Positions 1 through 8,560 of a stretch of 64,000 nt of DNA are shown in pieces. This DNA comes from Fusobacterium necrogenes (GTDB lineage Bacteria > Fusobacteriota > Fusobacteriia > Fusobacteriales > Fusobacteriaceae). The position numbers were made by a program, and so were the translations under genes. Within the stretch, counting starts at the first letter, position 1. The number at the start of each line of letters is the position of its first letter. The stretch spans positions 434,001-498,000 of the forward strand of contig NZ_UGGU01000003.1 of NCBI RefSeq assembly GCF_900450765.1, read 5' to 3'. The notes under the pieces were generated by a model that saw only the letters and a program-made list of their open reading frames with translations, did no database searches and was not told where the DNA came from.

Positions 1-59
1 TCAAACTTAAACCAGCAGGACATCACAGACTTTATGGAGTAAAATTTAAATCAAATTAG
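1..59 (+). CDS. 3' end of a peptide ABC transporter substrate-binding protein (partial)
   Basis: Only the last 18 codons are present, in frame from base 3 to the TAG at 57-59. They read K-L-K-P-A-G-H-H-R-L-Y-G-V-K-F-K-S-N. Endings of this kind, with R-L-Y-G-V, are typical of DppA/OppA family 5 solute-binding proteins. The call rests mostly on position: dppBCDF follow directly in the same direction, and the binding protein is usually first in such operons. In a diderm it would bind di- or oligopeptides in the periplasm. The 5' part lies outside the window. Confidence 0.6.
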   Translation, partial: KLKPAGHHRLYGVKFKSN

Positions 60-75
60 GTTATGAAGTGTTAAT

Positions 76-109
76 AAAAAGGCTGTGTCTTAATTGACAC
101 AGCCTTTTT
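76..109 (+). terminator. Intrinsic terminator between binding-protein gene and dppB
   Basis: A 14-nt left arm (76-89, AAAAAGGCTGTGTC) pairs perfectly with 96-109 around a 6-nt loop, and the right arm ends in a U run. It sits between the binding-protein stop and dppB. Partial termination here would give more binding protein than permease, a common arrangement in peptide ABC operons. Confidence 0.85.
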
Positions 110-158
110 ATAAAATCAATAGAGAAAGGAGAAGGCACCTAAGATGTAGAGTGTCAAA

Positions 159-1091
159 ATGAATATGCACAAGTATGTATTAAAAAGAATTTTACTACTT
201 ATTCCTGTATTATTAGGAGTATCATTATTAGTTTTCGCTATAATGTCATTAACACCTGGAGATCCAGCACAGTTAATATTAGGGGAAAATGCACCAAAAG
301 AAGCTGTATTAAAATTAAGAGAAGAGATGGGATTAAATGATCCATTCTTTATACAGTATTTTAGATTTGTTAAAAATGCAATTATGGGAGATTTTGGAAG
401 ATCATATACTACTGGAAGGGAAGTATTTGGAGAGATATTTGCTAGATTCCCAAATACTCTTATATTAGCAGTAATTGGTATCATAATATCTGTATGTATT
501 GGTATACCAATAGGTATAATTTCAGCTACTAGACAATACTCTTTCTTAGATAGCTTTAGTATGGTAATAGCTCTTTTAGGAGTTTCTATGCCAGTATTCT
601 GGTTAGGGCTTATGTTAATCTTAACTTTCTCTGTAAAATTAGGATGGCTACCATCTGGAGGATTTGATGGTTTGAAGAGTATTATTCTACCAGCTATAAC
701 TCTAGGAGTTGGTTCAGCAGCTATTATTACAAGAATGACTCGTTCATCTATGCTAGAGGTAATAAGACAAGACTATATTAGAACAGCTAGAGCTAAAGGA
801 GTGGCAGAAAAAGTTGTTATCAATAAACATGCTCTTAAAAATGCTCTTATTCCTATCATTACAGTTGTAGGATTACAATTTGGACATCTATTAGGAGGAG
901 CTGTACTTACTGAGTCAGTATACTCTTGGCCAGGTGTAGGAAGATTGATGGTAGATGCAATTAGACAAAAAGATACACCTACTGTATTAGCAGCTGTTGT
1001 TTTCTTAGCTGCAGCATTCAGTGTTGTAAACTTATTGGTAGATATATTATATGCTTATGTTGACCCTAGAATTAAATCTCAATATAAGTAA
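159..1091 (+). CDS. dppB: Peptide ABC transporter permease, DppB type
   Basis: Inner-membrane permease of a di/oligopeptide ABC importer, 310 residues, normal for DppB/OppB. It opens with the typical pattern of a basic residue, an R-I-L stretch and a long hydrophobic helix, followed by S-L-T-P-G-D-P. The EAA loop that contacts the ATPases is visible near residues 205-225 (R-T-A-R-A-K-G). The C terminus Y-V-D-P-R-I-K is also standard. ATG 159 is the first start after an in-frame TAG at 147; its ribosome binding site is weak, and ATG 165 is an alternative. dppC follows after 15 nt. Substrate class is inferred from family only. Confidence 0.9.
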   Translation: MNMHKYVLKRILLLIPVLLGVSLLVFAIMSLTPGDPAQLILGENAPKEAVLKLREEMGLNDPFFIQYFRFVKNAIMGDFGRSYTTGREVFGEIFARFPNTLILAVIGIIISVCIGIPIGIISATRQYSFLDSFSMVIALLGVSMPVFWLGLMLILTFSVKLGWLPSGGFDGLKSIILPAITLGVGSAAIITRMTRSSMLEVIRQDYIRTARAKGVAEKVVINKHALKNALIPIITVVGLQFGHLLGGAVLTESVYSWPGVGRLMVDAIRQKDTPTVLAAVVFLAAAFSVVNLLVDILYAYVDPRIKSQYK

Positions 1092-1106
1092 TAAGGGGGA
1101 AAAATA

Positions 1107-1982
1107 ATGTCGAATATAAATACTTCAAATAAAAAGAGAAGTCAGTGGGTAGAGGTATGGAGAAGACTAAAAAGAAATAAGATGGCTGTTTTAGGACTAA
1201 TTATTTTAATTATTCTTGTCTTACTTGCTGTATTTGCTGATGTTATAGCCAACTATGATAATGTAGTTATAAAACAAAATCTAGCTCATAGATTACAAGG
1301 ACCAAGTGCAGCACACTGGCTTGGAACAGATGAGTTTGGTAGAGATATATTTGCAAGACTTGTACATGGAACAAGAGTATCATTACAAGTAGGTATAGTA
1401 GCTGTTGGAATATCAATAGTTATTGGAGGAATTTTAGGAGCAGTAGCTGGATATTATGGTGGAAAATTAGATAATACTATAATGAGGGTTATGGATATTT
1501 TCCTAGCAGTACCAAGTATCTTACTTGCAATAGCAATAGTTTCAGCATTAGGACCAAGTATTATCAACCTTATGTTAGCTATTAGTATTTCAAGTGTACC
1601 TAGTTATGCCAGAATAGTTAGAGCTTCTGTACTTTCTATTAGAGACCAAGAGTTTATAGAAGCAGCCAAGGCTATTGGAGCAAGCAATACAAGAATAATA
1701 TTTAGACATATAATTCCTAATTCTTTAGCTCCTGTTATTGTACAAGCTACATTAGGAGTAGCAAGTGCAATCTTATCAACAGCGGGACTAAGTTTTATCG
1801 GACTAGGAATTCAACCACCAGCACCTGAGTGGGGTTCTATGCTATCTGGAGGTAGACAATACCTAAGATATGCTTGGTGGGTAACAACATTCCCAGGAGT
1901 AGCTATAATGATAACAATTCTTTCTCTTAACCTATTAGGAGATGGATTGAGAGATGCCTTAGACCCAAGGTTGAAACAGTAG
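1107..1982 (+). CDS. dppC: Peptide ABC transporter permease, DppC type
   Basis: Second inner-membrane permease of the importer, 291 residues. It has the N-terminal cytoplasmic stretch and first helix of the OppC_N region, the G-T-D-E-F-G-R-D-I-F motif near residues 73-82, and an EAA loop near 188-205 (E-A-A-K-A-I-G-A). The end, D-G-L-R-D-A-L-D-P-R, is diagnostic for DppC/OppC. AAGGGGG lies just upstream of the ATG. It pairs with DppB to form the channel, driven by DppD and DppF encoded next. Confidence 0.92.
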   Translation: MSNINTSNKKRSQWVEVWRRLKRNKMAVLGLIILIILVLLAVFADVIANYDNVVIKQNLAHRLQGPSAAHWLGTDEFGRDIFARLVHGTRVSLQVGIVAVGISIVIGGILGAVAGYYGGKLDNTIMRVMDIFLAVPSILLAIAIVSALGPSIINLMLAISISSVPSYARIVRASVLSIRDQEFIEAAKAIGASNTRIIFRHIIPNSLAPVIVQATLGVASAILSTAGLSFIGLGIQPPAPEWGSMLSGGRQYLRYAWWVTTFPGVAIMITILSLNLLGDGLRDALDPRLKQ

Positions 1983-2003
1983 TTAATTTAGGAGGAAGTG
2001 TCG

Positions 2004-2993
2004 ATGAGTAATTTATTAGAGATAAAAGATTTAACTATACAGTATGTTACTGAAGATGAAGTAGTATCTGCTGTAAATGGATTAGAAATAGAGTTAGCAG
2101 AAGGAGAAACAATAGGACTAGTTGGAGAGACTGGAGCAGGAAAAACTACAACTGCTCTAGGAATAATGGGATTAGTTCCTAACCCACCTGGAAAAATATT
2201 AAGTGGAAAAATAACTTTTGAAGGTAAAGATTTACTTTCATTACATGAAGAAGAGATGAGAAAAATCAGAGGAAATAAAATCTCTATGATTTTCCAAGAC
2301 CCTATGACATCATTAAACCCAGTTATGACAGTAGGAGAGCAAATTGCTGAGGTTATAGAGATACATGAGCAATTGGGAAAAGAAAAATCTTTTGAAAAAG
2401 CAAAAGAGATGTTAGAGTTAGTTGGAATACCTGGTGCAAGAGCTAATGATTTCCCACACCAATTTTCTGGTGGAATGAAACAAAGGGTTGTTATAGCTAT
2501 TGCCTTGGCTTGTAACCCAAAACTTTTAATAGCTGACGAGCCGACAACTGCTCTAGATGTTACTATTCAAGCTCAAGTACTAGATCTTATGAATGATTTA
2601 AAAGAGAAATTTAAAACTGCTATGATACTTATAACACATGACCTTGGAGTAGTTGCTCAAGTATGTGATAAGGTAGCTATTATGTATGCTGGAGAGATTG
2701 TAGAAGCAGGTAGCTTAGTAGATGTATTTGAAAATCCTAAACACCCATATACTCTTGGATTATTTGGTTCTATTCCTAGCCTTGATGAAGAGTGTGATAG
2801 ATTAAAACCAATACAAGGACTTATGCCAGACCCTACTAACTTACCATCAGGATGTAAATTCCACCCTAGATGTCCACATGCTACAGAACTTTGTTCAAAA
2901 GAGCAACCAAAAGTTACTGAAATAGAGAAAGGACATAAAGTAAGATGCCTTATTTGTGAAGGAAAAGTAAAAGAGATAGGGGAGGAAAAATAA
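2004..2993 (+). CDS. dppD: Peptide ABC transporter ATPase, DppD type
   Basis: Cytoplasmic ATPase subunit, 329 residues. Walker A is G-E-T-G-A-G-K-T, the Q-loop reads I-F-Q-D-P, the signature is F-S-G-G-M-K-Q-R and Walker B is L-L-I-A-D-E-P. The C-terminal oligopeptide-transporter extension has C-x-F-H-P-R-C-P-H-A followed by more cysteines, a conserved cluster in this family. A GTG at 1998 is in frame, but GGAGGA at 1991-1996 is only 1 nt from it and 7 nt from ATG 2004, so ATG 2004 is preferred. dppF starts 2 nt after the stop. Confidence 0.92.
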   Translation: MSNLLEIKDLTIQYVTEDEVVSAVNGLEIELAEGETIGLVGETGAGKTTTALGIMGLVPNPPGKILSGKITFEGKDLLSLHEEEMRKIRGNKISMIFQDPMTSLNPVMTVGEQIAEVIEIHEQLGKEKSFEKAKEMLELVGIPGARANDFPHQFSGGMKQRVVIAIALACNPKLLIADEPTTALDVTIQAQVLDLMNDLKEKFKTAMILITHDLGVVAQVCDKVAIMYAGEIVEAGSLVDVFENPKHPYTLGLFGSIPSLDEECDRLKPIQGLMPDPTNLPSGCKFHPRCPHATELCSKEQPKVTEIEKGHKVRCLICEGKVKEIGEEK

Positions 2994-2995
2994 TA

Positions 2996-3970
2996 ATGGA
3001 AAACAAAGTATTATTAGAAGTAAAAAATCTAAAGAAATATTTTAATACTCCTAAAGGACTTTTACATGCAGTAGATGATATCAACTTTACTATTTGTGAA
3101 GGAAAAACTCTAGGAGTAGTTGGAGAGTCTGGTTGTGGAAAATCTACAACAGGAAGAGTTATCTTAAGACTTCTTGAGGCAACAGATGGAGAGATACTAT
3201 TTGAAGGAGAAAACATCAGAAACTACTCAAAAGAGCAAATGAGAGAGATGAGAAAAAAGATGCAAATTATTTTCCAAGACCCATTTGCTTCTCTTAATCC
3301 AAGAATGACAGTAAGTGAGATAATTGCTGAGCCATTAATTATACATAAAATGTGTAAATCAAAAGAAGAATTAGAAGCTAGAGTAAAAGAGCTTATGGAT
3401 ACAGTTGGACTTAGTGAAAGACTTATGAATACTTATCCACATGAACTAGATGGAGGAAGAAGACAAAGAATAGGTATAGCTAGAGCATTAGCATTAAAAC
3501 CTAAATTTATAGTTTGTGATGAGCCAGTATCAGCTCTTGACGTATCAATTCAAGCTCAAGTTCTAAACCTAATGAAAGATCTACAAGAAGAGTTTGGACT
3601 TACATATATGTTCATAACCCATGACTTATCAGTTGTAAAACACTTCTCTGATGATATAGCTGTAATGTATCTTGGACAATTAGTTGAAAAAGCGCCATCT
3701 AAGATGCTTTTCAAAAACCCAATACACCCATATACAAAAGCACTTTTATCGGCTATACCAGTACCAAGTGTAAAGAAAAAAATGGAAAGAATAAAACTTC
3801 AAGGAGAGATTACTTCTCCAATTAATCCGGATAAAGGATGTAGATTTGCTAAAAGATGTGTATATGCAAAAGATATTTGTAGACAGCAAGAGCCAGTATT
3901 AAAAGAGATAGGCGAAGGACATTTTTTTGCTTGTCATCTAGCTAAAGAGTTAGGATTTGTAGAGAAATAA
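2996..3970 (+). CDS. dppF: Peptide ABC transporter ATPase, DppF type
   Basis: Second ATPase of the importer, 324 residues. Walker A is G-E-S-G-C-G-K-S, the Q-loop F-Q-D-P-F-A-S-L-N-P-R is characteristic of DppF, Walker B ends V-C-D-E-P, and the H-loop is I-T-H-D-L-S. The ABC signature reads L-D-G-G-R-R-Q-R instead of L-S-G-G-Q-R-Q-R, so the usual serine is aspartate. I recall similar L-D-G-G variants in other DppF proteins, so it may still be active. The C-terminal Cys cluster (C-R-F-A-K-R-C) is present. It is the last gene of the operon, followed by a terminator. Confidence 0.92.
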   Translation: MENKVLLEVKNLKKYFNTPKGLLHAVDDINFTICEGKTLGVVGESGCGKSTTGRVILRLLEATDGEILFEGENIRNYSKEQMREMRKKMQIIFQDPFASLNPRMTVSEIIAEPLIIHKMCKSKEELEARVKELMDTVGLSERLMNTYPHELDGGRRQRIGIARALALKPKFIVCDEPVSALDVSIQAQVLNLMKDLQEEFGLTYMFITHDLSVVKHFSDDIAVMYLGQLVEKAPSKMLFKNPIHPYTKALLSAIPVPSVKKKMERIKLQGEITSPINPDKGCRFAKRCVYAKDICRQQEPVLKEIGEGHFFACHLAKELGFVEK

Positions 3971-3980
3971 ATTAAATGAG

Positions 3981-4016
3981 GGATTATTATAATTTGAAAA
4001 CTATAATAACCTTTTT
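3981..4016 (+). terminator. Terminator of the dpp operon
   Basis: GG-A-TTATTATA (3981-3991) pairs with TATAATAACC (4002-4011), leaving one bulged A, with a short loop and TTTTT at 4012-4016. It lies immediately after dppF and ends the transporter operon. Confidence 0.65.
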
Positions 4017-4090
4017 CAATGAGATTTATAATTTACTTAGATATTAAAAATTATTCAAAAGTGAAAAGAATAAGAAGGAGTGAAACATAT

Positions 4091-5554
4091 ATGGTAAAAT
4101 TTAAAGCTAAAAAATATTCTACAACTTTAAAATTGGTATTGTTAAAGTCTATAAATGATATTTTTCCAAATAAAGAGGTAATTATTGATAACTCCTTAAA
4201 TAATGGTGTGTATGGTTATATAGAAGAATTTTCTTTATCAGAAGAAGATGTAAAGAAAATTTCTAATAGAATGAAAGAGATAATAGAAAAAAATTATCCA
4301 ATAGAGTTAATTAGTAATAACAATGAAAAATTAAAAGCTAAAAGTTCTGAGATTACTAGGAAAGATGTAAGAAAGCTTTTAGATAATAGTGGTTGGACAA
4401 GTATAATGGAATATGAAATAGATGGCTATCATGACTATGTTTATGAAAGACCATATAAATTTACTGGAGATGTAGATTTATTTGAATTAACAAAATATAA
4501 TGATGGATTTATTTTAAAATATCCCCTTACAGAGGAAAAAGTATTACCGCCTAGAATAGATACCCCTAAGATAGCAAAAATATTTGATGAAGCAGGAAGA
4601 TGGAATCAAATATTAGGAGTAGATACTTTAGGAAGTCTAAATGAAAAAGTTTTACACAAGGAGATAGGAGAATTAATAAGAGTAAATGAAGCTTTACATC
4701 ATAAAGAAATAGCTAAAATAGCAGAGAAAATCTCAAAAAATGATAAGATAAAATTAGTTACAATAGCAGGACCATCATCATCTGGTAAAACAACATTTAG
4801 TAAAAGATTATACATCCATTTGAGAGCTAATGGAATAAATCCAATAGTAATATCACTAGATAACTATTATATTGGAAGAGCTAATGTTCCCTTAGATGAA
4901 AATGGGCAAAAAGATTTTGAAACAATAGAAGCTCTTGATTTAAAACTTTTAAACCAAAATTTGAAAGAGTTAATAGCAGGAAGAGAAGTAGAGATACCTG
5001 AATATAATTTTATTACAGGAGAAAGAGAAGAAATAGGAAATATGATGAAAGTTCCTGAGAAAAATGGAATAATCATAATAGAGGGAATACATGGATTAAA
5101 TGAAAGACTTACTTCTGAAATTCCTAGAGAAAATAAATTTAAAATATATATCAGTTGTCTAACTCAATTAAATATAGATAAACATAATAGAATATCTACA
5201 AGTGATGTAAGAGAGATAAGAAGATTAGTTAGAGATAGTCTCTCAAGAGAGGAAAAAGGAGAAGGGACTCTTGCTATGTGGCAATCTGTAAGAAGAGGTG
5301 AAGAAAAGCATATCTTTCCTTACCAGGAAGAAGCTGATGCCTTATTTAATAGCAATCTTGTATATGAGTTAGGAGTATTAAAAAGTTATGCTCTAAGAGA
5401 GCTTATAAAAATAAGTCCAAATAGTTTATATTATGAAGAAGCAAAGAGAATAATGAGATTTTTATATTGTTTTGTAGATATAAAGCCAGATTTGGTCCCA
5501 GATGATTCTATTTTAAAAGAATTTATTGGGGGAAGTATTTTTTATAAATATTAG
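4091..5554 (+). CDS. Nucleoside kinase (uridine kinase-like) with ThrRS-like N-terminal region
   Basis: Predicted cytoplasmic ATP-dependent nucleoside kinase, 487 residues. The N-terminal half resembles the TGS/second additional domain region of threonyl-tRNA synthetase, as in the long Thermotoga and Clostridium uridine-kinase-like proteins. The C-terminal half is a phosphoribulokinase/uridine kinase P-loop domain: Walker A G-P-S-S-S-G-K-T, then I-S-L-D-N-Y-Y, and I-I-I-E-G-I-H-G. AAGGAG at 4075-4080 with 10-nt spacing selects ATG 4091 over an in-frame ATG at 4019 that has no ribosome binding site. The gene stands alone between two terminators. Substrate is not determined by sequence; uridine/cytidine salvage is the likeliest role. 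Confidence 0.85.
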   Translation: MVKFKAKKYSTTLKLVLLKSINDIFPNKEVIIDNSLNNGVYGYIEEFSLSEEDVKKISNRMKEIIEKNYPIELISNNNEKLKAKSSEITRKDVRKLLDNSGWTSIMEYEIDGYHDYVYERPYKFTGDVDLFELTKYNDGFILKYPLTEEKVLPPRIDTPKIAKIFDEAGRWNQILGVDTLGSLNEKVLHKEIGELIRVNEALHHKEIAKIAEKISKNDKIKLVTIAGPSSSGKTTFSKRLYIHLRANGINPIVISLDNYYIGRANVPLDENGQKDFETIEALDLKLLNQNLKELIAGREVEIPEYNFITGEREEIGNMMKVPEKNGIIIIEGIHGLNERLTSEIPRENKFKIYISCLTQLNIDKHNRISTSDVREIRRLVRDSLSREEKGEGTLAMWQSVRRGEEKHIFPYQEEADALFNSNLVYELGVLKSYALRELIKISPNSLYYEEAKRIMRFLYCFVDIKPDLVPDDSILKEFIGGSIFYKY

Positions 5555-5639
5555 AGTATATAATTAATCAGTTGCTATAAAAGAATTTTTTAATATACTT
5601 TAGATAAAGGTTAGTATCTAAAAAATAATTAAAATAAAA

Positions 5640-5682
5640 AACAAGGATTAACACCTGGAAAATACAGGAATCAATCCTTGTT
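5640..5682 (-). terminator. Terminator of the TonB receptor gene
   Basis: AACAAGGATT (5640-5649) pairs with AATCCTTGTT (5673-5682), and inside it CCTG pairs with CAGG. On the minus strand the stem is followed by a T-rich run (TTTTTTATTTT). It lies between two convergent genes and terminates the minus-strand receptor gene. Confidence 0.8.
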
Positions 5683-5739
5683 AACTAATAATTAAATATT
5701 AAGATCAAAGAAAATAGAAATTATTATATATTATATAGT

Positions 5740-7932
5740 TTAAAATTTTAGCGATATCCCTACATAATAGTTTCTTTCAGGGGCTGGAATAGCTGTTGTT
5801 TCTGTTTCAAAATAGTTGTATTGTTCATTGAAAATGTTATTAATTCCAACTTTCAATGATAAGTAGTCTTTTATATTATATTTTCCATATATGTCGGTTA
5901 CTCCAAAGTCGGAAATTTTATGCTTTACATAAGACTCTAATTCTCTTTTTTCATAACCACTATTATATATATAAGTTGCTCCTAGTAAAAATTTATTAGT
6001 GAGATTATAATCAATACCTAAGGTTATTTTCCATTCAGGAACCATTGGAACTTTATCTCCTTTTTTCAACCATTCATTGTTATTAACTTTATTTATTTTA
6101 GCGTTTGTATAAGATACAGATTCAGTCAAAGTAAGTTTATTAAAATAATGTTGAGCAAAAATTTCACTTCCATATCTTCTTGTTTGTTCAATATTTTCAA
6201 ATCTCCATTCTTTTAATGCTGGATTATTAGCATTTCTATCTAATGTTGTTATCTCATTATTAGTTTGAGAAAAGAAAAATGAAGCTGTGATAAGTGTATC
6301 TCCAATAACATCTTTTGCTCCAAATTCAATACTATCAATAGTTTCAGATTTTAAATTACTATTTGTATAGATTTGATTTTCTTTATTTGTTAATTGACTT
6401 GGAAGAGGAGAAATAAATCCTCTTTCATACCTTGTATAGAGGCTTCTAACATCACTAAATTTATAATTGAATCCAATCTCACCAGCAAGATTATCTGTGT
6501 TTTCATTTATATTTGAATGATTATTCATAAGATTTCTACTTGGGGTATTATTTGGAAATAGTAATCCACCTAAGCTTCCACCATTTTCTAAATTATAGCC
6601 CTCTATATTACCTAAAGAATTTCTGTAACCACTATATTTTGAGTATTCATATCTAAGTCCAGTAGTAAAATCAAGATTTTTAGTTAAATTATAATTATTA
6701 AGCAGATATAGTGCATGGGTCTCTTTGTCAATATCTAAATTATTTTTTATAGTAACTACACCTTCAAGAGTACCAAGGAGATTAGGGGGAATAGGAAAAT
6801 TCCCAATACTTGCATTTGAAAACTTAAATCTATCTGTTGTGACTAAACTATCTCTTTTAACATTAGTATTAATGTAATCATATCCAGCTACTAAAGTTCC
6901 GTTATCATATTCAAATTTTGATTTCAATTTAATTCCTTGCGATTTTTCAATAAATTTTCCATTTAAAGTAGATTTTAAATTTTTTATTACAGGTGAAAAG
7001 GGCATGTTAGGTGAGAATCTAGGAATAGTAAAATCTCTAGTATCATTTTGTAAAAAATTTCTTTCATATTCTGTTTGGAAAATATTAGCATATAAGGTCA
7101 AAGATTCACTAGGCTTATATTCATAATCCAAAGATAAAGAACTTCTTTTATTATCAAAATCAATATTTTCTCCTTTTGCTTTTCTATTTAAAACCATTAG
7201 AGATTTTTTTATTTCAGTAGATGTGTTCCCTTCATCTTCAAAGTAAAGTCCCTGGAATTTAAATCTATGTTTTGGATTAATTATATAGTCTAATGTTCCA
7301 TTAAAACTTTTTCCTTTAAAATCATCTCCATCTCTATATCCTTTTTTATTAGAATGCTGTGAAGCAAGACTTAAGTAGAGTTTTTCAGATATATTTTGTC
7401 CAATTGCAAAATCTAAATCTTTATTATAATATGAAGCAAACTTGAAGTCTGCAGAGAAAAAATTATTTCTACTATCTGCTAATGTGATTATATTAACTAC
7501 TCCTCCAGTTGTTCCACTACCATATAAAGTAGCTCCACCACCAGGAATTATTTCAATTTTTTCAATAGAGCTAATTGGAATAGAATTTATAGGTAAGCTT
7601 CCCATTGTTTCTTCTAGTGGAGTTAAACTAATCCCATCTATCATGACTTTTACTCTACTCATTGAACGTTCTCCGCTTCCACGAAGGTTGATAGTTGGAC
7701 CAAATTGTGAATTTGTAATAACTATATTGGGAATATCTCGTAAAATACTCTCAACATCATTATACTGCTTTTTAGAAATTTCTTCTTTTGTAATTAAGGT
7801 AATATTTTTATTAGTTTCAACTAATGGTGTATTTAAACCAGAAGTTGTAGTAATACTTGTTGGAGATAATCGAATTTCATTTCCTAAAGCTACAATATTT
7901 ACAGCTAAAATCATAAAAATTATTTTCTTCAT
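5740..7932 (-). CDS. TonB-dependent outer-membrane receptor
   Basis: Outer-membrane ligand-gated porin of 730 residues. A short signal peptide (about residues 1-17) precedes a plug domain at roughly 40-150, with I-L-R-D-I-P-N-I, N-L-R-G-S-G, V-M-I-D-G-I and G-G-G-A-T-L-Y-G-S-G-T-T-G-G-V-V-N-I-I. The rest is a 22-strand-type barrel with repeated aromatic beta strands. It ends in F, as expected for Bam-dependent insertion. AAAGGAG lies about 10 nt upstream of the ATG. Ligand cannot be read from the sequence; siderophore, haem or cobalamin are all possible. It is divergent from a haemoglobin gene and the shared region holds a 14-bp palindrome. Confidence 0.92.
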   Translation of the reverse strand: MKKIIFMILAVNIVALGNEIRLSPTSITTTSGLNTPLVETNKNITLITKEEISKKQYNDVESILRDIPNIVITNSQFGPTINLRGSGERSMSRVKVMIDGISLTPLEETMGSLPINSIPISSIEKIEIIPGGGATLYGSGTTGGVVNIITLADSRNNFFSADFKFASYYNKDLDFAIGQNISEKLYLSLASQHSNKKGYRDGDDFKGKSFNGTLDYIINPKHRFKFQGLYFEDEGNTSTEIKKSLMVLNRKAKGENIDFDNKRSSLSLDYEYKPSESLTLYANIFQTEYERNFLQNDTRDFTIPRFSPNMPFSPVIKNLKSTLNGKFIEKSQGIKLKSKFEYDNGTLVAGYDYINTNVKRDSLVTTDRFKFSNASIGNFPIPPNLLGTLEGVVTIKNNLDIDKETHALYLLNNYNLTKNLDFTTGLRYEYSKYSGYRNSLGNIEGYNLENGGSLGGLLFPNNTPSRNLMNNHSNINENTDNLAGEIGFNYKFSDVRSLYTRYERGFISPLPSQLTNKENQIYTNSNLKSETIDSIEFGAKDVIGDTLITASFFFSQTNNEITTLDRNANNPALKEWRFENIEQTRRYGSEIFAQHYFNKLTLTESVSYTNAKINKVNNNEWLKKGDKVPMVPEWKITLGIDYNLTNKFLLGATYIYNSGYEKRELESYVKHKISDFGVTDIYGKYNIKDYLSLKVGINNIFNEQYNYFETETTAIPAPERNYYVGISLKF

Positions 7933-7992
7933 TTAAATTGAACTCCTTTCATATTTTTATCTAAAGTCTACTAAAAAAAATAAAATTAGTCA

Positions 7993-8034
7993 GTAACATA
8001 TGTTACCGATTTTTTTTAAAAAATATAATATACT
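7993..8034 (+). promoter_or_regulatory. 14-bp palindromic operator and promoter of the haemoglobin gene
   Basis: GTAACATATGTTAC (7993-8006) is a perfect palindrome of the GTAAC-N4-GTTAC form. Two -10 candidates follow: TATAAT (8024-8029) and TATACT (8029-8034). If TATACT is used with a start at 8041, the palindrome is centred at -41.5, the classic class II position for CRP/FNR-family activators. From memory, GTAAC-N4-GTTAC resembles sites assigned to HcpR, a CRP/FNR-type regulator of nitrosative stress genes. It could also act on the divergent receptor gene. Confidence 0.6.
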
Positions 8035-8067
8035 AGAAATATCTAAATTTATTAAGGAGGAAAATAA

Positions 8068-8511
8068 ATGTTATCACAAAAAACAATAGATATAGTAAAG
8101 GCAACAGTACCTGTTTTAAAAGAAAGGGGAGAAGATATAACTAAAGTATTTTATAAAAATATGTTAGGAGAAAATCCAGATATAAGAGCTATGTTTGATC
8201 CAGAGAAACAAAAAGATGGATCTCAGCCAAAAGCTTTGGCTATGACAGTATTAGCAGCAGCTCAAAATATAGAAAATTTAGCTGTTCTAGCTCCAGCTGT
8301 ACAAAAAATTGGAAAAGTTCATGTTGATTTAAATGTTAAACCAGAACATTATCCTATAGTAGGGAAGTATCTTTTAGGGGCAATTAAAGAGGTACTAGGG
8401 GATATGGCAACTGATGATATTATAAATGCTTGGGCAGAAGCCTATGGAGTAATAGCTGATATTTTTATAGGAGTAGAAGCTGATATGTATGCTAAAAGAG
8501 CAAATAATTAA
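8068..8511 (+). CDS. Single-domain haemoglobin (Vitreoscilla/Hmp globin type)
   Basis: Cytoplasmic haem globin of 147 residues, the length of Vitreoscilla haemoglobin and of the globin part of flavohaemoprotein Hmp. It aligns with Hmp throughout. Key residues are visible: Tyr29 (B10), Gln53 (E7), the proximal His85 (F8) and Tyr95 in K-P-E-H-Y-P-I-V-G. There is no flavin reductase domain, and no reductase gene nearby, so an external electron donor would be needed for NO dioxygenation. AGGAGG lies 7 nt upstream of the ATG. The family is linked to NO detoxification or oxygen binding; a role in nitrosative or oxygen stress of an anaerobe is inferred and is consistent with the upstream palindrome. 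Confidence 0.92.
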   Translation: MLSQKTIDIVKATVPVLKERGEDITKVFYKNMLGENPDIRAMFDPEKQKDGSQPKALAMTVLAAAQNIENLAVLAPAVQKIGKVHVDLNVKPEHYPIVGKYLLGAIKEVLGDMATDDIINAWAEAYGVIADIFIGVEADMYAKRANN

Positions 8512-8515
8512 TTAA

Positions 8516-8550
8516 AAGGGGCTGTTATAGCAGCCCTTAAAGATTTTTTA
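8516..8550 (+). terminator. Terminator of the haemoglobin gene
   Basis: GGGCTG (8519-8524) pairs with CAGCCC (8531-8536) around a 6-nt loop. A T6 run follows at 8545-8550 after a short gap. It starts 7 nt after the haemoglobin stop codon. Confidence 0.7.
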
Positions 8551-8560
8551 GTAGTTATAA

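Noticed and set aside
116-484. Minus-strand open frame opposite dppB
   Set aside because: It is a shadow of dppB; no ribosome binding site and hydrophobic low-complexity translation.
7442-7936. Plus-strand open frame opposite the start of the TonB receptor
   Set aside because: It mirrors the plug domain coding strand, and its product resembles no protein family.
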